From Pseudomonadota bacterium (lineage in GTDB: Bacteria; Pseudomonadota; Gammaproteobacteria; Burkholderiales; Burkholderiaceae_B): a stretch of 30,539 nt of DNA. Shown piece after piece: positions 1-9,339 of this stretch. The notes under the pieces were generated by a model. That model made no database searches. It was not told the origin of the DNA and worked only from the letters and a program-made list of their open reading frames with translations. The translations under genes were made by a program, and so were the position numbers. The DNA lies in NCBI GenBank assembly GCA_023427085.1, contig JAEZBO010000082.1, positions 1 to 30,539 on the forward strand, written 5' to 3'. The first letter of the stretch is position 1. Each line of letters opens with the position of its first letter.

Positions 1-35
1 GGGGCGATGCCCCGCGCCGGCCAGCGCCGCGGCGC

Positions 36-59
36 GGCGCGGCGCTACCGCGCCGCGCC
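36..59. repeat. Very strong GC hairpin
   Basis: Two perfect 10-base arms (36-45 GGCGCGGCGC and 50-59 GCGCCGCGCC) enclose the loop TACC. No T-run follows, so it is not a standard intrinsic terminator. It lies in the 144 bases before the first gene, which otherwise hold only GC-rich sequence, a short GGGGC/GCCCC stem at 1-13, and no gene I can support. Confidence 0.6.
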
Positions 60-144
60 CGGCCCCGCGACACTGCCAGTGCCCCGTCGCCTCGCCGCCA
101 CGACCTGTCGTCCGCCCCCACTACCACCACCACGCCGACCCGCC

Positions 145-759
145 ATGACCACCACCGGATTCACGCAAGCCCCCTCGCCCACCACCCTGGCCGCCAACGG
201 CGTGCGGCTGCTGCCGCTTCAGCCCGACCACGCCGGCGATCTGGAAGCCGCCGCCGCCGACGGCGAGCTTTGGCGGCTGCGCGTGACCAGCGTGCCCGAG
301 CCCGGCCAGGCCGCCGCCTACATCGACACGGCGCTGGCCGGCGCGCGTGACGGCCACATGCTGCCGTTCGCGGTGCAGGACGAGGCCAGCGGCAAGATCA
401 TCGGCACCACGCGCTATCACGACATCATCGCGTCGGTGGCGCGGCTCGAGATCGGCTACACCTGGTACGGCAAAAGCTGGCAGCGCAGCCACGTCAACAC
501 CACCTGCAAGCTGCTGCTGCTGACCCACGCGTTCGAGACGCTGGGCGCCGCGGTGGTCGGCTGGCGCACCGACAACTACAACCATGCCTCGCAGCGCGCC
601 ATCGAGCGCCTGGGCGCCAAGCGCGACGGCGCGATCCGCCACCATGCCTTGCGGCGCGACGGCACGGTGCGCGACACCGTGATGTACAGCCTGCTGGCGG
701 GCGAGTGGCCAGAGGTGCGGGCCCACCTGGCCTACCTGCTCAGCCGCCATGCTGACTGA
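145..759 (+). CDS. GNAT-family N-acetyltransferase (RimJ/RimL-like)
   Basis: Probably transfers an acetyl group from acetyl-CoA to an amine or protein N-terminus; the substrate cannot be read from the sequence. The 204-residue protein has the layout of the RimJ/RimL (Acetyltransf_3) branch: an N-terminal strand with LRPL-like residues (VRLLPLQPDHAG), a central IGTTRYHDI strand, LEIGYTWYGKSWQRSHVNT for the splayed-strand and CoA-loop region, then a helix with TDNYNHASQRAIERLGAKRDG, the typical 'N..S...E.lGf..eG' C-terminal motif. I chose the ATG at 145 because the upstream extension of the same frame (from 7) is low-complexity Arg/Ala/Pro and does not look like protein; no good Shine-Dalgarno is visible for either start. 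It overlaps the next gene by 11 bases, which suggests translational coupling. Confidence 0.8.
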   Translation: MTTTGFTQAPSPTTLAANGVRLLPLQPDHAGDLEAAAADGELWRLRVTSVPEPGQAAAYIDTALAGARDGHMLPFAVQDEASGKIIGTTRYHDIIASVARLEIGYTWYGKSWQRSHVNTTCKLLLLTHAFETLGAAVVGWRTDNYNHASQRAIERLGAKRDGAIRHHALRRDGTVRDTVMYSLLAGEWPEVRAHLAYLLSRHAD

Positions 760-1918
760 TTTTTTCTATCACCTGCGCGCCCATCGGCTGCCGGTCTCGG
801 TCAACGAGTACCTGACCTTGCTGCAGGCCCTGCAGCAAGGCGCGATGCGCCCGCGGCTCGACGATTTCTATCATCTGGCCCGCACCGTCCTGATCAAGGA
901 CGAAGCGCTGTTCGACCGCTACGACCAGGCTTTCGGCAGCTTCTACCGGGGCATCGAGGCGGTGCTGCCGCCCGGCAAGGAGATCCCGCTGGACTGGCTG
1001 ATCCAGCAGTTCGAACGCCAGCTCACGCCCGAGCAGAAGGCCGCGATCGAAAAGCACGGCTGGGACAAGCTGATGGAGCTGTTCCGCGAGCGGCTGGCCG
1101 AGCAGGAAGGCCGCCACGAAGGCGGCAGCAAGTGGATCGGCACCGGCGGCACCTCGCCGTTCGGCCACGGCGGCTTTCACCCGGAAGGCATAAGGGTGGG
1201 CGGCCAGTCGCGCAACCGCAGCGCGGTCAAGGTCTGGGAGACGCGCGAATACCGCGACTACGACGACCAGCAGGAGCTCGGCACCCGCAATTTCAAGGTG
1301 GCCTTGCGGCGGCTGCGGCGCTTCGCGCGCCAGGGCGCCGAGCTCGAGCTCGACCTGGACGACACGATCGCCCGCACCGCCCGCAATGCCGGCCATCTCG
1401 ACCTGCGCATGGTTCCCGAGCGGCACAACGCGGTCAAGGTGCTGATGCTGCTGGACGTGGGCGGCAGCATGGACGACCACATCACCCGCGTGCAAGAGCT
1501 GTTCTCGGCCGCGCGCAGCGAATTTCGCCATCTCGAGGTCTATTACTTCCACAACTGCCCGTACGAGAGCATGTGGCAGTCGAACCTGCGGCGCCAGTCG
1601 CAGCGCATCGAGACCGTCGACATCCTGCGCAAGTACAACAACGACTGGCGCCTGATCATCGTCGGCGACGCGACCATGAGCCCCTACGAGATCCTGCAGC
1701 CGGGCGGCTCGGTCGAGCACCACAACCGCGAGGCCGGCGCCGTCTGGATGCAGCGCCTGATCGAGGCCTGGCCGCGCTCGGTGTGGCTCAATCCCGAGCC
1801 GGCCGCCTCGTGGCAGTACCGCCAGTCGATCGCGCTGCTGCGCAACCTGATGCAGGACCGCATGTACCCGGTGACGGTCGCCGGCCTGGAGCAGGCCATG
1901 CGGGTCCTGTCACGCTGA
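749..1918 (+). CDS. VWA domain-containing CoxE-like protein
   Basis: A 389-residue protein of the VWA/CoxE-like family, which usually works with a MoxR-type AAA+ ATPase in metal-centre or complex maturation. Here that partner could only lie upstream, outside the window. The N-terminal half is helical and charged, followed by a Gly/His-rich linker (about 124-152). The VWA fold starts near residue 226 with a hydrophobic strand (VKVLMLLDVGGSMDD). The MIDAS motif is D236-x-G238-x-S240, so Gly replaces the first Ser of the canonical DxSxS; a later MIDAS-type loop is GDATMSPYE (about 306-314). No signal peptide or membrane segment is seen, so it is probably cytoplasmic. The start overlaps the acetyltransferase gene. 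Its TGA directly abuts the reverse-strand stop of the peptidase gene with no intervening base. Confidence 0.85.
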   Translation: MLTDFFYHLRAHRLPVSVNEYLTLLQALQQGAMRPRLDDFYHLARTVLIKDEALFDRYDQAFGSFYRGIEAVLPPGKEIPLDWLIQQFERQLTPEQKAAIEKHGWDKLMELFRERLAEQEGRHEGGSKWIGTGGTSPFGHGGFHPEGIRVGGQSRNRSAVKVWETREYRDYDDQQELGTRNFKVALRRLRRFARQGAELELDLDDTIARTARNAGHLDLRMVPERHNAVKVLMLLDVGGSMDDHITRVQELFSAARSEFRHLEVYYFHNCPYESMWQSNLRRQSQRIETVDILRKYNNDWRLIIVGDATMSPYEILQPGGSVEHHNREAGAVWMQRLIEAWPRSVWLNPEPAASWQYRQSIALLRNLMQDRMYPVTVAGLEQAMRVLSR

Positions 1919-4723
1919 TCAGGGCTTGGCGCCGCCCGGGTCGGGCATCACCGGCTTGGCCTGGCTGGCGGCCTTGCTGAAGTCACCGGCCACCGCGCTC
2001 GAGAAACCCTTGGGGTCGAGATACTTGCGCAGCACCGCATTGACCTGCGCGGCGTCCAGGCTGGCCAGCCGCTGGTCGACCTCGTCCGACCACGCGAAGG
2101 TGCGGTCGCGATCCAGGTAGTCGATCCAGGTGCTGGTCAGCACGCTGTCCTGCGCACGGGCCAGCCGGCGGTAGTTCAGCAGCGCCGCGACGCCGTCGGT
2201 GATCTCCTGTTCGGTGAAACCGTCCTTGACCGCGCGCGCCAGCTCTTCGTTGATCGCGGCTTCCAGGCGGGCCCGGTTGTCGGGCGCGAAGATCGCATAG
2301 ACCGTCCAGTTGCCCGACGGCTCGTAGGCCGACACCGACAGGCTGCTGCGCACGTTGTACGACAGACCTTCCTGTTCGCGCACGCGGGTCCACAGCCGCG
2401 AGGTCTCGGACGTGCCGAGCAGGAAATTGGCCAGGTACAGCGGCACGAAATCCGGGTCGGTATCGCGCAGCTTGACCGGCTGGGCCGCCACGAAGAACGC
2501 ATTGGCCTTGTCGGGCGTGTCGATGTCGAACTGGCGCGCCGCGACCTCGCGATAGGGATCGCTGACGCGCGTGTAGGCCGGCGCCCGGCGCCAGCCGGCC
2601 AGGCCCTCGGCCAGCACCTTCTCGATGCGCTGGGCGTCGAAGTCGCCCACCGCCGAAAAGCTGATCGCGCCGGCGCCGTACATGCGGCGGTGGAAGTCCT
2701 GCAACGCCTTGCGGTTCAGGCCCTCGATCTCCTTGATGCTTTCCTCGAAGGTCGGCACGTAGCGGATGTCATGGGCCGGCCACGGGTTGCCATGGCGCGC
2801 CAGCGCACGCGAGGCCAGCGAGGTCGGCTCGGTCATGGCGCTGCGCACCGAGGTCAGCGCCTGGCGCACGTACTCGTCGACCTCCGACTGCGGGAAGCTG
2901 GCGCCGCGCACGACCTCGAGCACCAGCTGGACGATCTGCGGCAGGTTCTCGCCGGGCGCCGAGATGTTGACCGCCAGCGTGGTGCCGCCGCCCGAGAACG
3001 AAACGTCGGCGCGCAGCTGGTCGAGCCGGTCGCGGATCTGCTGGCGGCTGAGCTTGTCGGTGCCACGCGCCAGCAGGTCGCCGACCGCCGACGACACCAC
3101 GCGCTGGCCGCTCAGCATGTCGGCATCGGCGAACTTGATCTCGAGTTCGGCCTGCACGCGCTCGCCGCGCGTGGCCTTGGGCAGCAGCGCCAGCTTGAGC
3201 TCGCCATTGGGCAGCTTGAGCGTCTTGCGCTCGGTGCGCGCATCGATGTTGGCCGGGCTCGGATCGAAGGCCTCGGCCTGCTTGAAGTCGGGATCGCCCT
3301 GGTAGCCGTCGAACACCACCTGCAGATCGGGCGTCTGCAGCGCCGGCGCGCGCTCGGGCTTGTCGGTCGGCACGTAGCGGCCCTGCGTGCGGTTGGCCTG
3401 CAGCAGATAGGTTTCGGCGGCGCGCTGGACCTGCTCGAGCGTGACGTCGCGGACCCGGTCGCGTTGCAGGAAGAACAGGCGCCAGTCACCCGAGGCGATC
3501 GCCTCGGACAGCGCCACGCCGACCTGCTCGGGATCGGCGTAGGCCTGCTCCCAGGCCGACAGCCACTGGCTGCGCGCGCGGTCCAGCTCTTCCTGCGTGA
3601 AGGGATGCTTGCCGATCGACTCGAGCGTATCGGTGATGGCGGCCAGCGCCTTGTCCTGCGGCATGCCGGGCTGCAACTGCGCGCCGAACATGGCCAGGCC
3701 CGGGTCGTGCCGGTCCATCGTGAAGCCGAAGGTGGCGGCGGCCAGCTTGTTGGGCACCAGCGCACGGTACAGCCGGCCCGACGGCGTGTCGGCAAGGATC
3801 TGCGTGGCCAGGTCGAAGGCGGCGAAATCGGCGCTGGCGCCGGCCGGGATGTGATACATCGCCGCGACCAGCGGCGTGCCGCCGTTGCGGCGCAGCGTCA
3901 CGGCGCGTTCGCCGTCCTGCACCGGTTCGACGGTGTACAGCGGCGGCAGCTTGCGCTCGGGGCGCGGCAGCTTGCCCAGCGTGTCGGCGATCGACGCGAG
4001 CGTGGCCTCGGGATCGAACTTGCCGGCCACGATCAGCACCGCGTTGTCGGGCTGGTAATAACGATGGTAGAACGCGCGCAGTTGCCCGACGTCGACGTTC
4101 TCGACGTCGGCACGCGCGCCGATCGTGCTCTTGCCATAGTTGTGCCATTGGTAGGCGGCGGCCTGCATCTTCTGCATCAGCACGCGGAACGGATTGTTCT
4201 CGCCGCTTTCCATCTCGTTGCGCACCACCGTCATCTCGGAATCGAGATCCTCGCGGGCGATCAGCGAGTTGACCATCGCGTCGGCCTGCCAGCCCAGATA
4301 CCAGTCGAGCGTCTGCGGATCGGCCGCGAAACTGGCGAAATAGTTGGTGCGATCGCCCGAAGTCGAGCCGTTGGCCTGCAGGCCGCGCCGCGAGAACTCG
4401 CCCAGCGCGTTGCGGATCGACGGCGTGCCCTTGAACAGCATGTGCTCGAGCAGATGCGCCATGCCGGTCTCGCCGTAGTTTTCGTGGCGCGAACCGACCA
4501 GATAGGTCATGTTGACGGTGGTGGTCGGCTTGGACGCATCGGGCGCCAGCAGCACGCGCAGGCCGTTGTCGAGCCGGTATTCGGTGATGCCTTCGACCAC
4601 CGTGGCCTGTTGGACACCCTGCGGCAGGGCCGCCCAGGCGCCGTGGGTCGCGAGAAGTCCGGCCGCCAGGCCGGCCAGCAGGCGCCGCGCGCCCAGCAGC
4701 TTCAAAGAGATCGGCACATCCAT
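1919..4723 (-). CDS. Periplasmic M16 family zinc metallopeptidase (two-repeat, pitrilysin/insulinase type)
   Basis: A 934-residue zinc peptidase with an apparent Sec signal peptide (residues 1-31, ending AWA before ALPQG), so it probably acts in the periplasm. The inverted zinc motif HxxEH is at H90-L-L-E93-H94 and the third ligand is E170 in VVRNEMESGENN, with the usual spacing of about 76 residues. The protein holds two M16 repeats: an active N-terminal half, and a C-terminal half (from about residue 500) that has no HxxEH but keeps the substrate-side R/Y region (NVRSSLSVSAYEP). This full-length form is common in proteobacteria; the substrate is unknown, with periplasmic peptides expected. 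Start choice: an AAAGGA stretch immediately precedes the ATG at 4723 with no spacing, but lies 5 bases from a GTG at 4717. The true start may therefore be that GTG, giving 932 residues. The gene is monocistronic and convergent with the VWA gene. Confidence 0.92.
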   Translation of the reverse strand: MDVPISLKLLGARRLLAGLAAGLLATHGAWAALPQGVQQATVVEGITEYRLDNGLRVLLAPDASKPTTTVNMTYLVGSRHENYGETGMAHLLEHMLFKGTPSIRNALGEFSRRGLQANGSTSGDRTNYFASFAADPQTLDWYLGWQADAMVNSLIAREDLDSEMTVVRNEMESGENNPFRVLMQKMQAAAYQWHNYGKSTIGARADVENVDVGQLRAFYHRYYQPDNAVLIVAGKFDPEATLASIADTLGKLPRPERKLPPLYTVEPVQDGERAVTLRRNGGTPLVAAMYHIPAGASADFAAFDLATQILADTPSGRLYRALVPNKLAAATFGFTMDRHDPGLAMFGAQLQPGMPQDKALAAITDTLESIGKHPFTQEELDRARSQWLSAWEQAYADPEQVGVALSEAIASGDWRLFFLQRDRVRDVTLEQVQRAAETYLLQANRTQGRYVPTDKPERAPALQTPDLQVVFDGYQGDPDFKQAEAFDPSPANIDARTERKTLKLPNGELKLALLPKATRGERVQAELEIKFADADMLSGQRVVSSAVGDLLARGTDKLSRQQIRDRLDQLRADVSFSGGGTTLAVNISAPGENLPQIVQLVLEVVRGASFPQSEVDEYVRQALTSVRSAMTEPTSLASRALARHGNPWPAHDIRYVPTFEESIKEIEGLNRKALQDFHRRMYGAGAISFSAVGDFDAQRIEKVLAEGLAGWRRAPAYTRVSDPYREVAARQFDIDTPDKANAFFVAAQPVKLRDTDPDFVPLYLANFLLGTSETSRLWTRVREQEGLSYNVRSSLSVSAYEPSGNWTVYAIFAPDNRARLEAAINEELARAVKDGFTEQEITDGVAALLNYRRLARAQDSVLTSTWIDYLDRDRTFAWSDEVDQRLASLDAAQVNAVLRKYLDPKGFSSAVAGDFSKAASQAKPVMPDPGGAKP

Positions 4724-5047
4724 CCTTTAAACCGTGCAAAAGAGCGTTCGAGTGTAGACCGGGTCTTTTGGTTCTCGCCACCCGCAGGCCTGGGCGGGCG
4801 GCCGCCCCACCCGCTGCCGCTGAACAAGCTTTGTCTTGAAGCTGTGAACAAACGCTTCGTATCGAACCTGTTGGCAAGCAGCGCCACGTGACAGGTCATC
4901 CAGCCGTAAGACCTGCTCACAGGTCCTGTTTTTTCAGCAATGTTTGCTCGACATACTGCGTTCCACGGTCATCGCAGGAACCAGTTGGCTATTCGGCCAG
5001 CGCCTGCGGGATAACCAGATTCCCACGACCTGTATTGGAGGTTCCCC
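4724..5047. other. 324-base divergent intergenic region
   Basis: Lies between the M16 peptidase (-) and the small secreted protein (+). I see no gene. On the minus strand TACACT (4754-4759) is a plausible -10 for the peptidase, without a convincing -35. On the plus strand TTGAAG (4836-4841) and TATCGA (4860-4865), spaced 18, form a weak promoter candidate just upstream of the terminator-like switch annotated separately. GGAGG ends 5 bases before the ATG at 5048. Confidence 0.4.
4892..4934 (+). promoter_or_regulatory. Terminator/antiterminator-like leader structure
   Basis: Three segments are present: CAGGTC (4892-4897), GACCTG (4910-4915) and CAGGTC (4920-4925), followed by CTG and six T's (4929-4934). 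The middle segment can pair with either flank. Pairing 2:3 gives a 6-bp hairpin with a CTCA loop directly before the T-run, resembling an intrinsic terminator; pairing 1:2 would prevent it. No + strand gene lies upstream to be terminated, so it is either the leader of the secreted-protein gene at 5048 or the 3' end of a small RNA. The stem is short and the call is an inference from base pairing. Confidence 0.4.
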
Positions 5048-5440
5048 ATGAAGAAGCTCACCACCACCCTGATCGTGTCCTCGGCGCTGCTGGGCGCTGC
5101 TTCGGTCCATGCCGCCGGTCTGAACCAGGCCAGCGACGCGCAGCTCGTGGCCCAGGCCAATACCGGCGCCCAACAAGGCACCCAATCGCGCGGCAACCTG
5201 GACTACCAGCCCGGCGGCAACGGTTCGCCCAGCACCGCCACCCGTGACCAGGTCACCCAGGATCGCGACGCCACCAAGGCATCGGGCGACATGCAGCAAC
5301 GCGGCGAGCTGACCAAGCTGAACGAGCGTGAAAAGACCAGCACCGAGTCGCGCGAGGAAGTCAAAGCCGAACGTGACGCCGCCCAGGCCTCCGGCAAGAC
5401 CTCCAAGGGCGAGCTGGACTACCCGCCCAAGAAGCAGTAA
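5048..5440 (+). CDS. Small secreted hydrophilic repeat protein, function unknown
   Basis: I do not recognise a named family. The 130-residue protein has a clear Sec signal peptide (MKK, then a hydrophobic core, cleavage near VHA22-A23), so the mature part of about 108 residues should be periplasmic or secreted. The mature chain is very polar (Gln, Lys, Glu, Asp, Ser, Thr), with no Cys and no membrane segment, and is probably largely disordered or helical. Short internal echoes are visible: GNLDYQP (about 56-62) and GELDYPP near the C-terminus, and DATKASG and DAAQASG. GGAGG upstream of the ATG is a strong Shine-Dalgarno. It is transcribed alone, behind the switch-like structure at 4892-4934, and ends before a strong terminator. 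Abundant small periplasmic stress proteins look similar, but that role is a guess. Confidence 0.75.
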   Translation: MKKLTTTLIVSSALLGAASVHAAGLNQASDAQLVAQANTGAQQGTQSRGNLDYQPGGNGSPSTATRDQVTQDRDATKASGDMQQRGELTKLNEREKTSTESREEVKAERDAAQASGKTSKGELDYPPKKQ

Positions 5441-5514
5441 AGCCGAACGCGGCGTTCATCGCTGCGTCCAGCGAGGCCGTTCGCGGGCTGGCATTGCCAG
5501 CTGGCGGCAGACTC

Positions 5515-5559
5515 ACAAAAAGGGCCCGCTCATCCTCTCGATGAGCAGGCCCTTTTTGT
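5515..5559. terminator. Bidirectional intrinsic terminator
   Basis: ACAAAAAGGGCC (5515-5526) pairs perfectly with GGCCCTTTTTGT (5548-5559), and GCTCAT (5528-5533) with ATGAGC (5541-5546) across a 7-base loop, with one C/A mismatch. The A-run and T-run flanks allow termination in both directions: the secreted-protein gene (+) and dnaJ (-), which converge here. Confidence 0.93.
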
Positions 5560-5624
5560 TTTGCCAGACCCGCCATCCGGCCGGCCAGGCGCGACGGCAC
5601 CTCGCCGGCTGGCGGCCCGCGGCA

Positions 5625-6743
5625 TCAGCTGAAGAACTCCTTGACCCGATCGGTCCAGGACTTGCTTTGCGGCGAGTGGCGATCGCCACCGTCGTTCAGC
5701 GAGTTCTCGAACTGGCGCAGCAGCGCCTTTTGCTCGTCGTTCAGCCGCACCGGCGTCTCGAGCACCACGTGGCAGTACAGATCGCCCGGATAGCTGGCGC
5801 GCACGCCGCGGATACCCTTGCCGCGCAACCGGAAGGTCTTGCCCGACTGGGTGCCTTCGGGAATCGCGATCTCGGCCTTGCCATTGAGCGTGGGCACCTG
5901 CACCTCGCCGCCCAGCGCGGCGGTGGTGAACGGAATCGTCAGCTCGCAATGCAGGTCGTCGCTGTCGCGCTGGAAGATCTTGTGCTGCTTGATGTGGATC
6001 TCGACGTACAGGTCGCCCGGCGGCCCGCCGTTGACGCCCGGCTCGCCATTGCCGCTGGAGCGGATGCGCATGCCGTCGTCGATGCCGGCCGGAATCTTGA
6101 CCTGCAGCGTCTTGTTGCGGCGGATCCGCCCGACACCATCGCAGGCGACGCAGGGATCGGTGATTTCCTTGCCGGACCCATGGCAGGTCGGGCAGGTCTG
6201 CTGCACGCTGAAAAAGCCCTGCTGCATCCGCACCGCGCCGGCGCCGCCGCAGGTGCGGCAGGTCTTGGGCTGGGTGCCGGGCTTGGCGCCCGAACCCTTG
6301 CAGGTGTCGCAGTTTTCCCAGCTGGGCACGCGGATCTCGGTGTCGAAACCGCTGGCGGCCTGCTCGAGCGAGATCTCGAGCGCGTACTTGAGATCGGCGC
6401 CGCGGTAGACCTGCGCGCCGCCGCCCGGACGGCGGCCGCCGCCGAAGATCTCGCCGAAGATGTCGCCGAAGGCATCGGCGAAACCGCCGTTCATGCCCGC
6501 GCCGCCGGCCGCGTTGGGGTCGACGCCCGCATGGCCGTACCGGTCGTAGGCGGCGCGCTTGTCGGCCTCGGAGAGCATCTCGTAGGCCTCCTTGGCCTCC
6601 TTGAATTTCTCTTCGGCTTCCTTGTTATCCGGATTGCGGTCCGGATGGTACTTCATCGCCATCTTGCGGTAGGCTTTCCTGATCTCGTCGTCCGAGGCGT
6701 TCTTGGCGACGCCCAGAACTTCGTAGTAATCGCGTTTTGCCAT
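5625..6743 (-). CDS. dnaJ: Chaperone protein DnaJ (Hsp40)
   Basis: Cytoplasmic co-chaperone that delivers unfolded clients to DnaK and stimulates its ATPase. The full-length type I layout is present in 372 residues: a J domain (1-70) with HPD at 33-35; a Gly/Phe-rich linker (about 70-115, with FADAFGDIFGEIFGGG); a zinc-finger region with four CxxCxGxG motifs (C145/C148, C162/C165, C184/C187, C198/C201); then two beta-rich substrate-binding domains and a dimerisation tail. It is the last gene of the chaperone cluster, 149 bases after dnaK. I see no separate sigma-32 promoter in that gap, so it is probably co-transcribed with dnaK. It ends facing the bidirectional terminator at 5515-5559. Confidence 0.98.
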   Translation of the reverse strand: MAKRDYYEVLGVAKNASDDEIRKAYRKMAMKYHPDRNPDNKEAEEKFKEAKEAYEMLSEADKRAAYDRYGHAGVDPNAAGGAGMNGGFADAFGDIFGEIFGGGRRPGGGAQVYRGADLKYALEISLEQAASGFDTEIRVPSWENCDTCKGSGAKPGTQPKTCRTCGGAGAVRMQQGFFSVQQTCPTCHGSGKEITDPCVACDGVGRIRRNKTLQVKIPAGIDDGMRIRSSGNGEPGVNGGPPGDLYVEIHIKQHKIFQRDSDDLHCELTIPFTTAALGGEVQVPTLNGKAEIAIPEGTQSGKTFRLRGKGIRGVRASYPGDLYCHVVLETPVRLNDEQKALLRQFENSLNDGGDRHSPQSKSWTDRVKEFFS

Positions 6744-6788
6744 GATTGCTCAACTCGCGCCCTGAAGGCGGGTTCGTGATTCTTTCAA

Positions 6789-6834
6789 CGAAGACGCCCG
6801 GCCGCCGGTCAGACCGGCGCCGAGCGCTTCTTCG
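6789..6834. repeat. Intergenic hairpin between dnaK and dnaJ
   Basis: Nested inverted repeats: outer arms CGAAGA (6789-6794) and TCTTCG (6829-6834), inner arms GCCGGTC (6804-6810) and GACCGGC (6812-6818) around one A. There is no T-run on the minus strand, so full termination is unlikely. In the dnaK-dnaJ transcript it could act as an RNA-processing or pausing structure that lowers dnaJ relative to dnaK; this is inferred from position only. Confidence 0.5.
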
Positions 6835-6892
6835 AACCGGCCGCCGCCCGGGGGCGGCATGGCCGATGGTGTGCTGACCGGCAGCCTCGGCC

Positions 6893-8821
<1,929 letters not shown>

Positions 8822-8899
8822 GATGGACTTACCTAAAAATTAGTCGTGAAAATGCTGGAATTCGTACACAAACTGCCAATTCGGCAGCGGTTGCTAGCT

Positions 8900-8928
8900 A
8901 TATTGGGGACGCCGGTGGGGTTTTCAAG
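8900..8928 (-). promoter_or_regulatory. Sigma-32 heat-shock promoter of dnaK
   Basis: Read on the minus strand: CTTGAAA (8928-8922), a 13-base spacer, then CCCCAATAT (8908-8900), very close to the RpoH consensus CTTGAAA-N11-16-CCCCATNT. The -35 overlaps the TGA stop (8926-8924) of the upstream thioredoxin-like gene. The 5' UTR would be roughly 70 bases. No CIRCE-type TTAGCACTC/GAGTGCTAA repeat is seen here. Confidence 0.93.
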
Positions 8929-9307
8929 CCTCGGCCTGCAATTTGGCGATCGCCGCCTGAAACTGCGGCAGGCCGGGCCAGCCGGTGATGCGCCCCAGGC
9001 GCTTGCCGCGCCGGAACAGCACGAAGGTCGGCACGCCGTGCAGCGAAAAGCGCCGGCCCAGCGCCACGTCCTGATAGACATCGGCCTCGAACCAGCGCAA
9101 TCCCAGCGCGAGCAGCGCCTGCCGGTGCAGCATGGCGGTCTGCTTGAACAGATTGCAGTTGTAGCAGTCCTTGCCCCACAAGAACACGCAGCGCAGCTCG
9201 TCGCCAGGGGCCTGCAACACCTGCGCGTCGAAGCTGCCGCTGTCGACGGCCTGCATCGCAAGCGCCTCGAACACCTGGGTCGGGTCGAAGGCGGCGGACG
9301 TGGACAT
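8924..9307 (-). CDS. Thioredoxin-like fold protein
   Basis: A 127-residue soluble protein with a thioredoxin fold. It carries a redox-type motif C48-Y-N-C51 in the context LWGKDCYNCNLFK (thioredoxin has WCGPC) and the cis-Pro loop HGVPTF (P93), followed by the final strands LFRRGKRLGRITG. There is no signal peptide, so it is cytoplasmic. It probably acts as a dithiol/disulfide oxidoreductase or holdase; its partner is unknown. It lies 32 bases after grpE and before dnaK, so it should be induced from the grpE sigma-32 promoter. Its 3' end contains the dnaK heat-shock -35 element. Placement inside the chaperone cluster suggests a role in thiol protection during heat stress, which is an inference. 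Confidence 0.85.
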   Translation of the reverse strand: MSTSAAFDPTQVFEALAMQAVDSGSFDAQVLQAPGDELRCVFLWGKDCYNCNLFKQTAMLHRQALLALGLRWFEADVYQDVALGRRFSLHGVPTFVLFRRGKRLGRITGWPGLPQFQAAIAKLQAEA

Positions 9308-9339
9308 GGCAGGGCGCCCCGGTCTGAGTGGCTGGCCGA

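Noticed and set aside
2690..4891. 733-codon + strand frame opposite the M16 peptidase
   Set aside because: Arg/Leu/Gly/Val-rich composition with no domain, mirror of a well-supported peptidase with zinc motif and signal peptide.
4888..5247. 119-codon + frame starting at a GTG near the leader switch
   Set aside because: Overlaps the secreted-protein gene out of frame and has no ribosome-binding site; considered as a leader peptide but too long and without regulatory codon runs.
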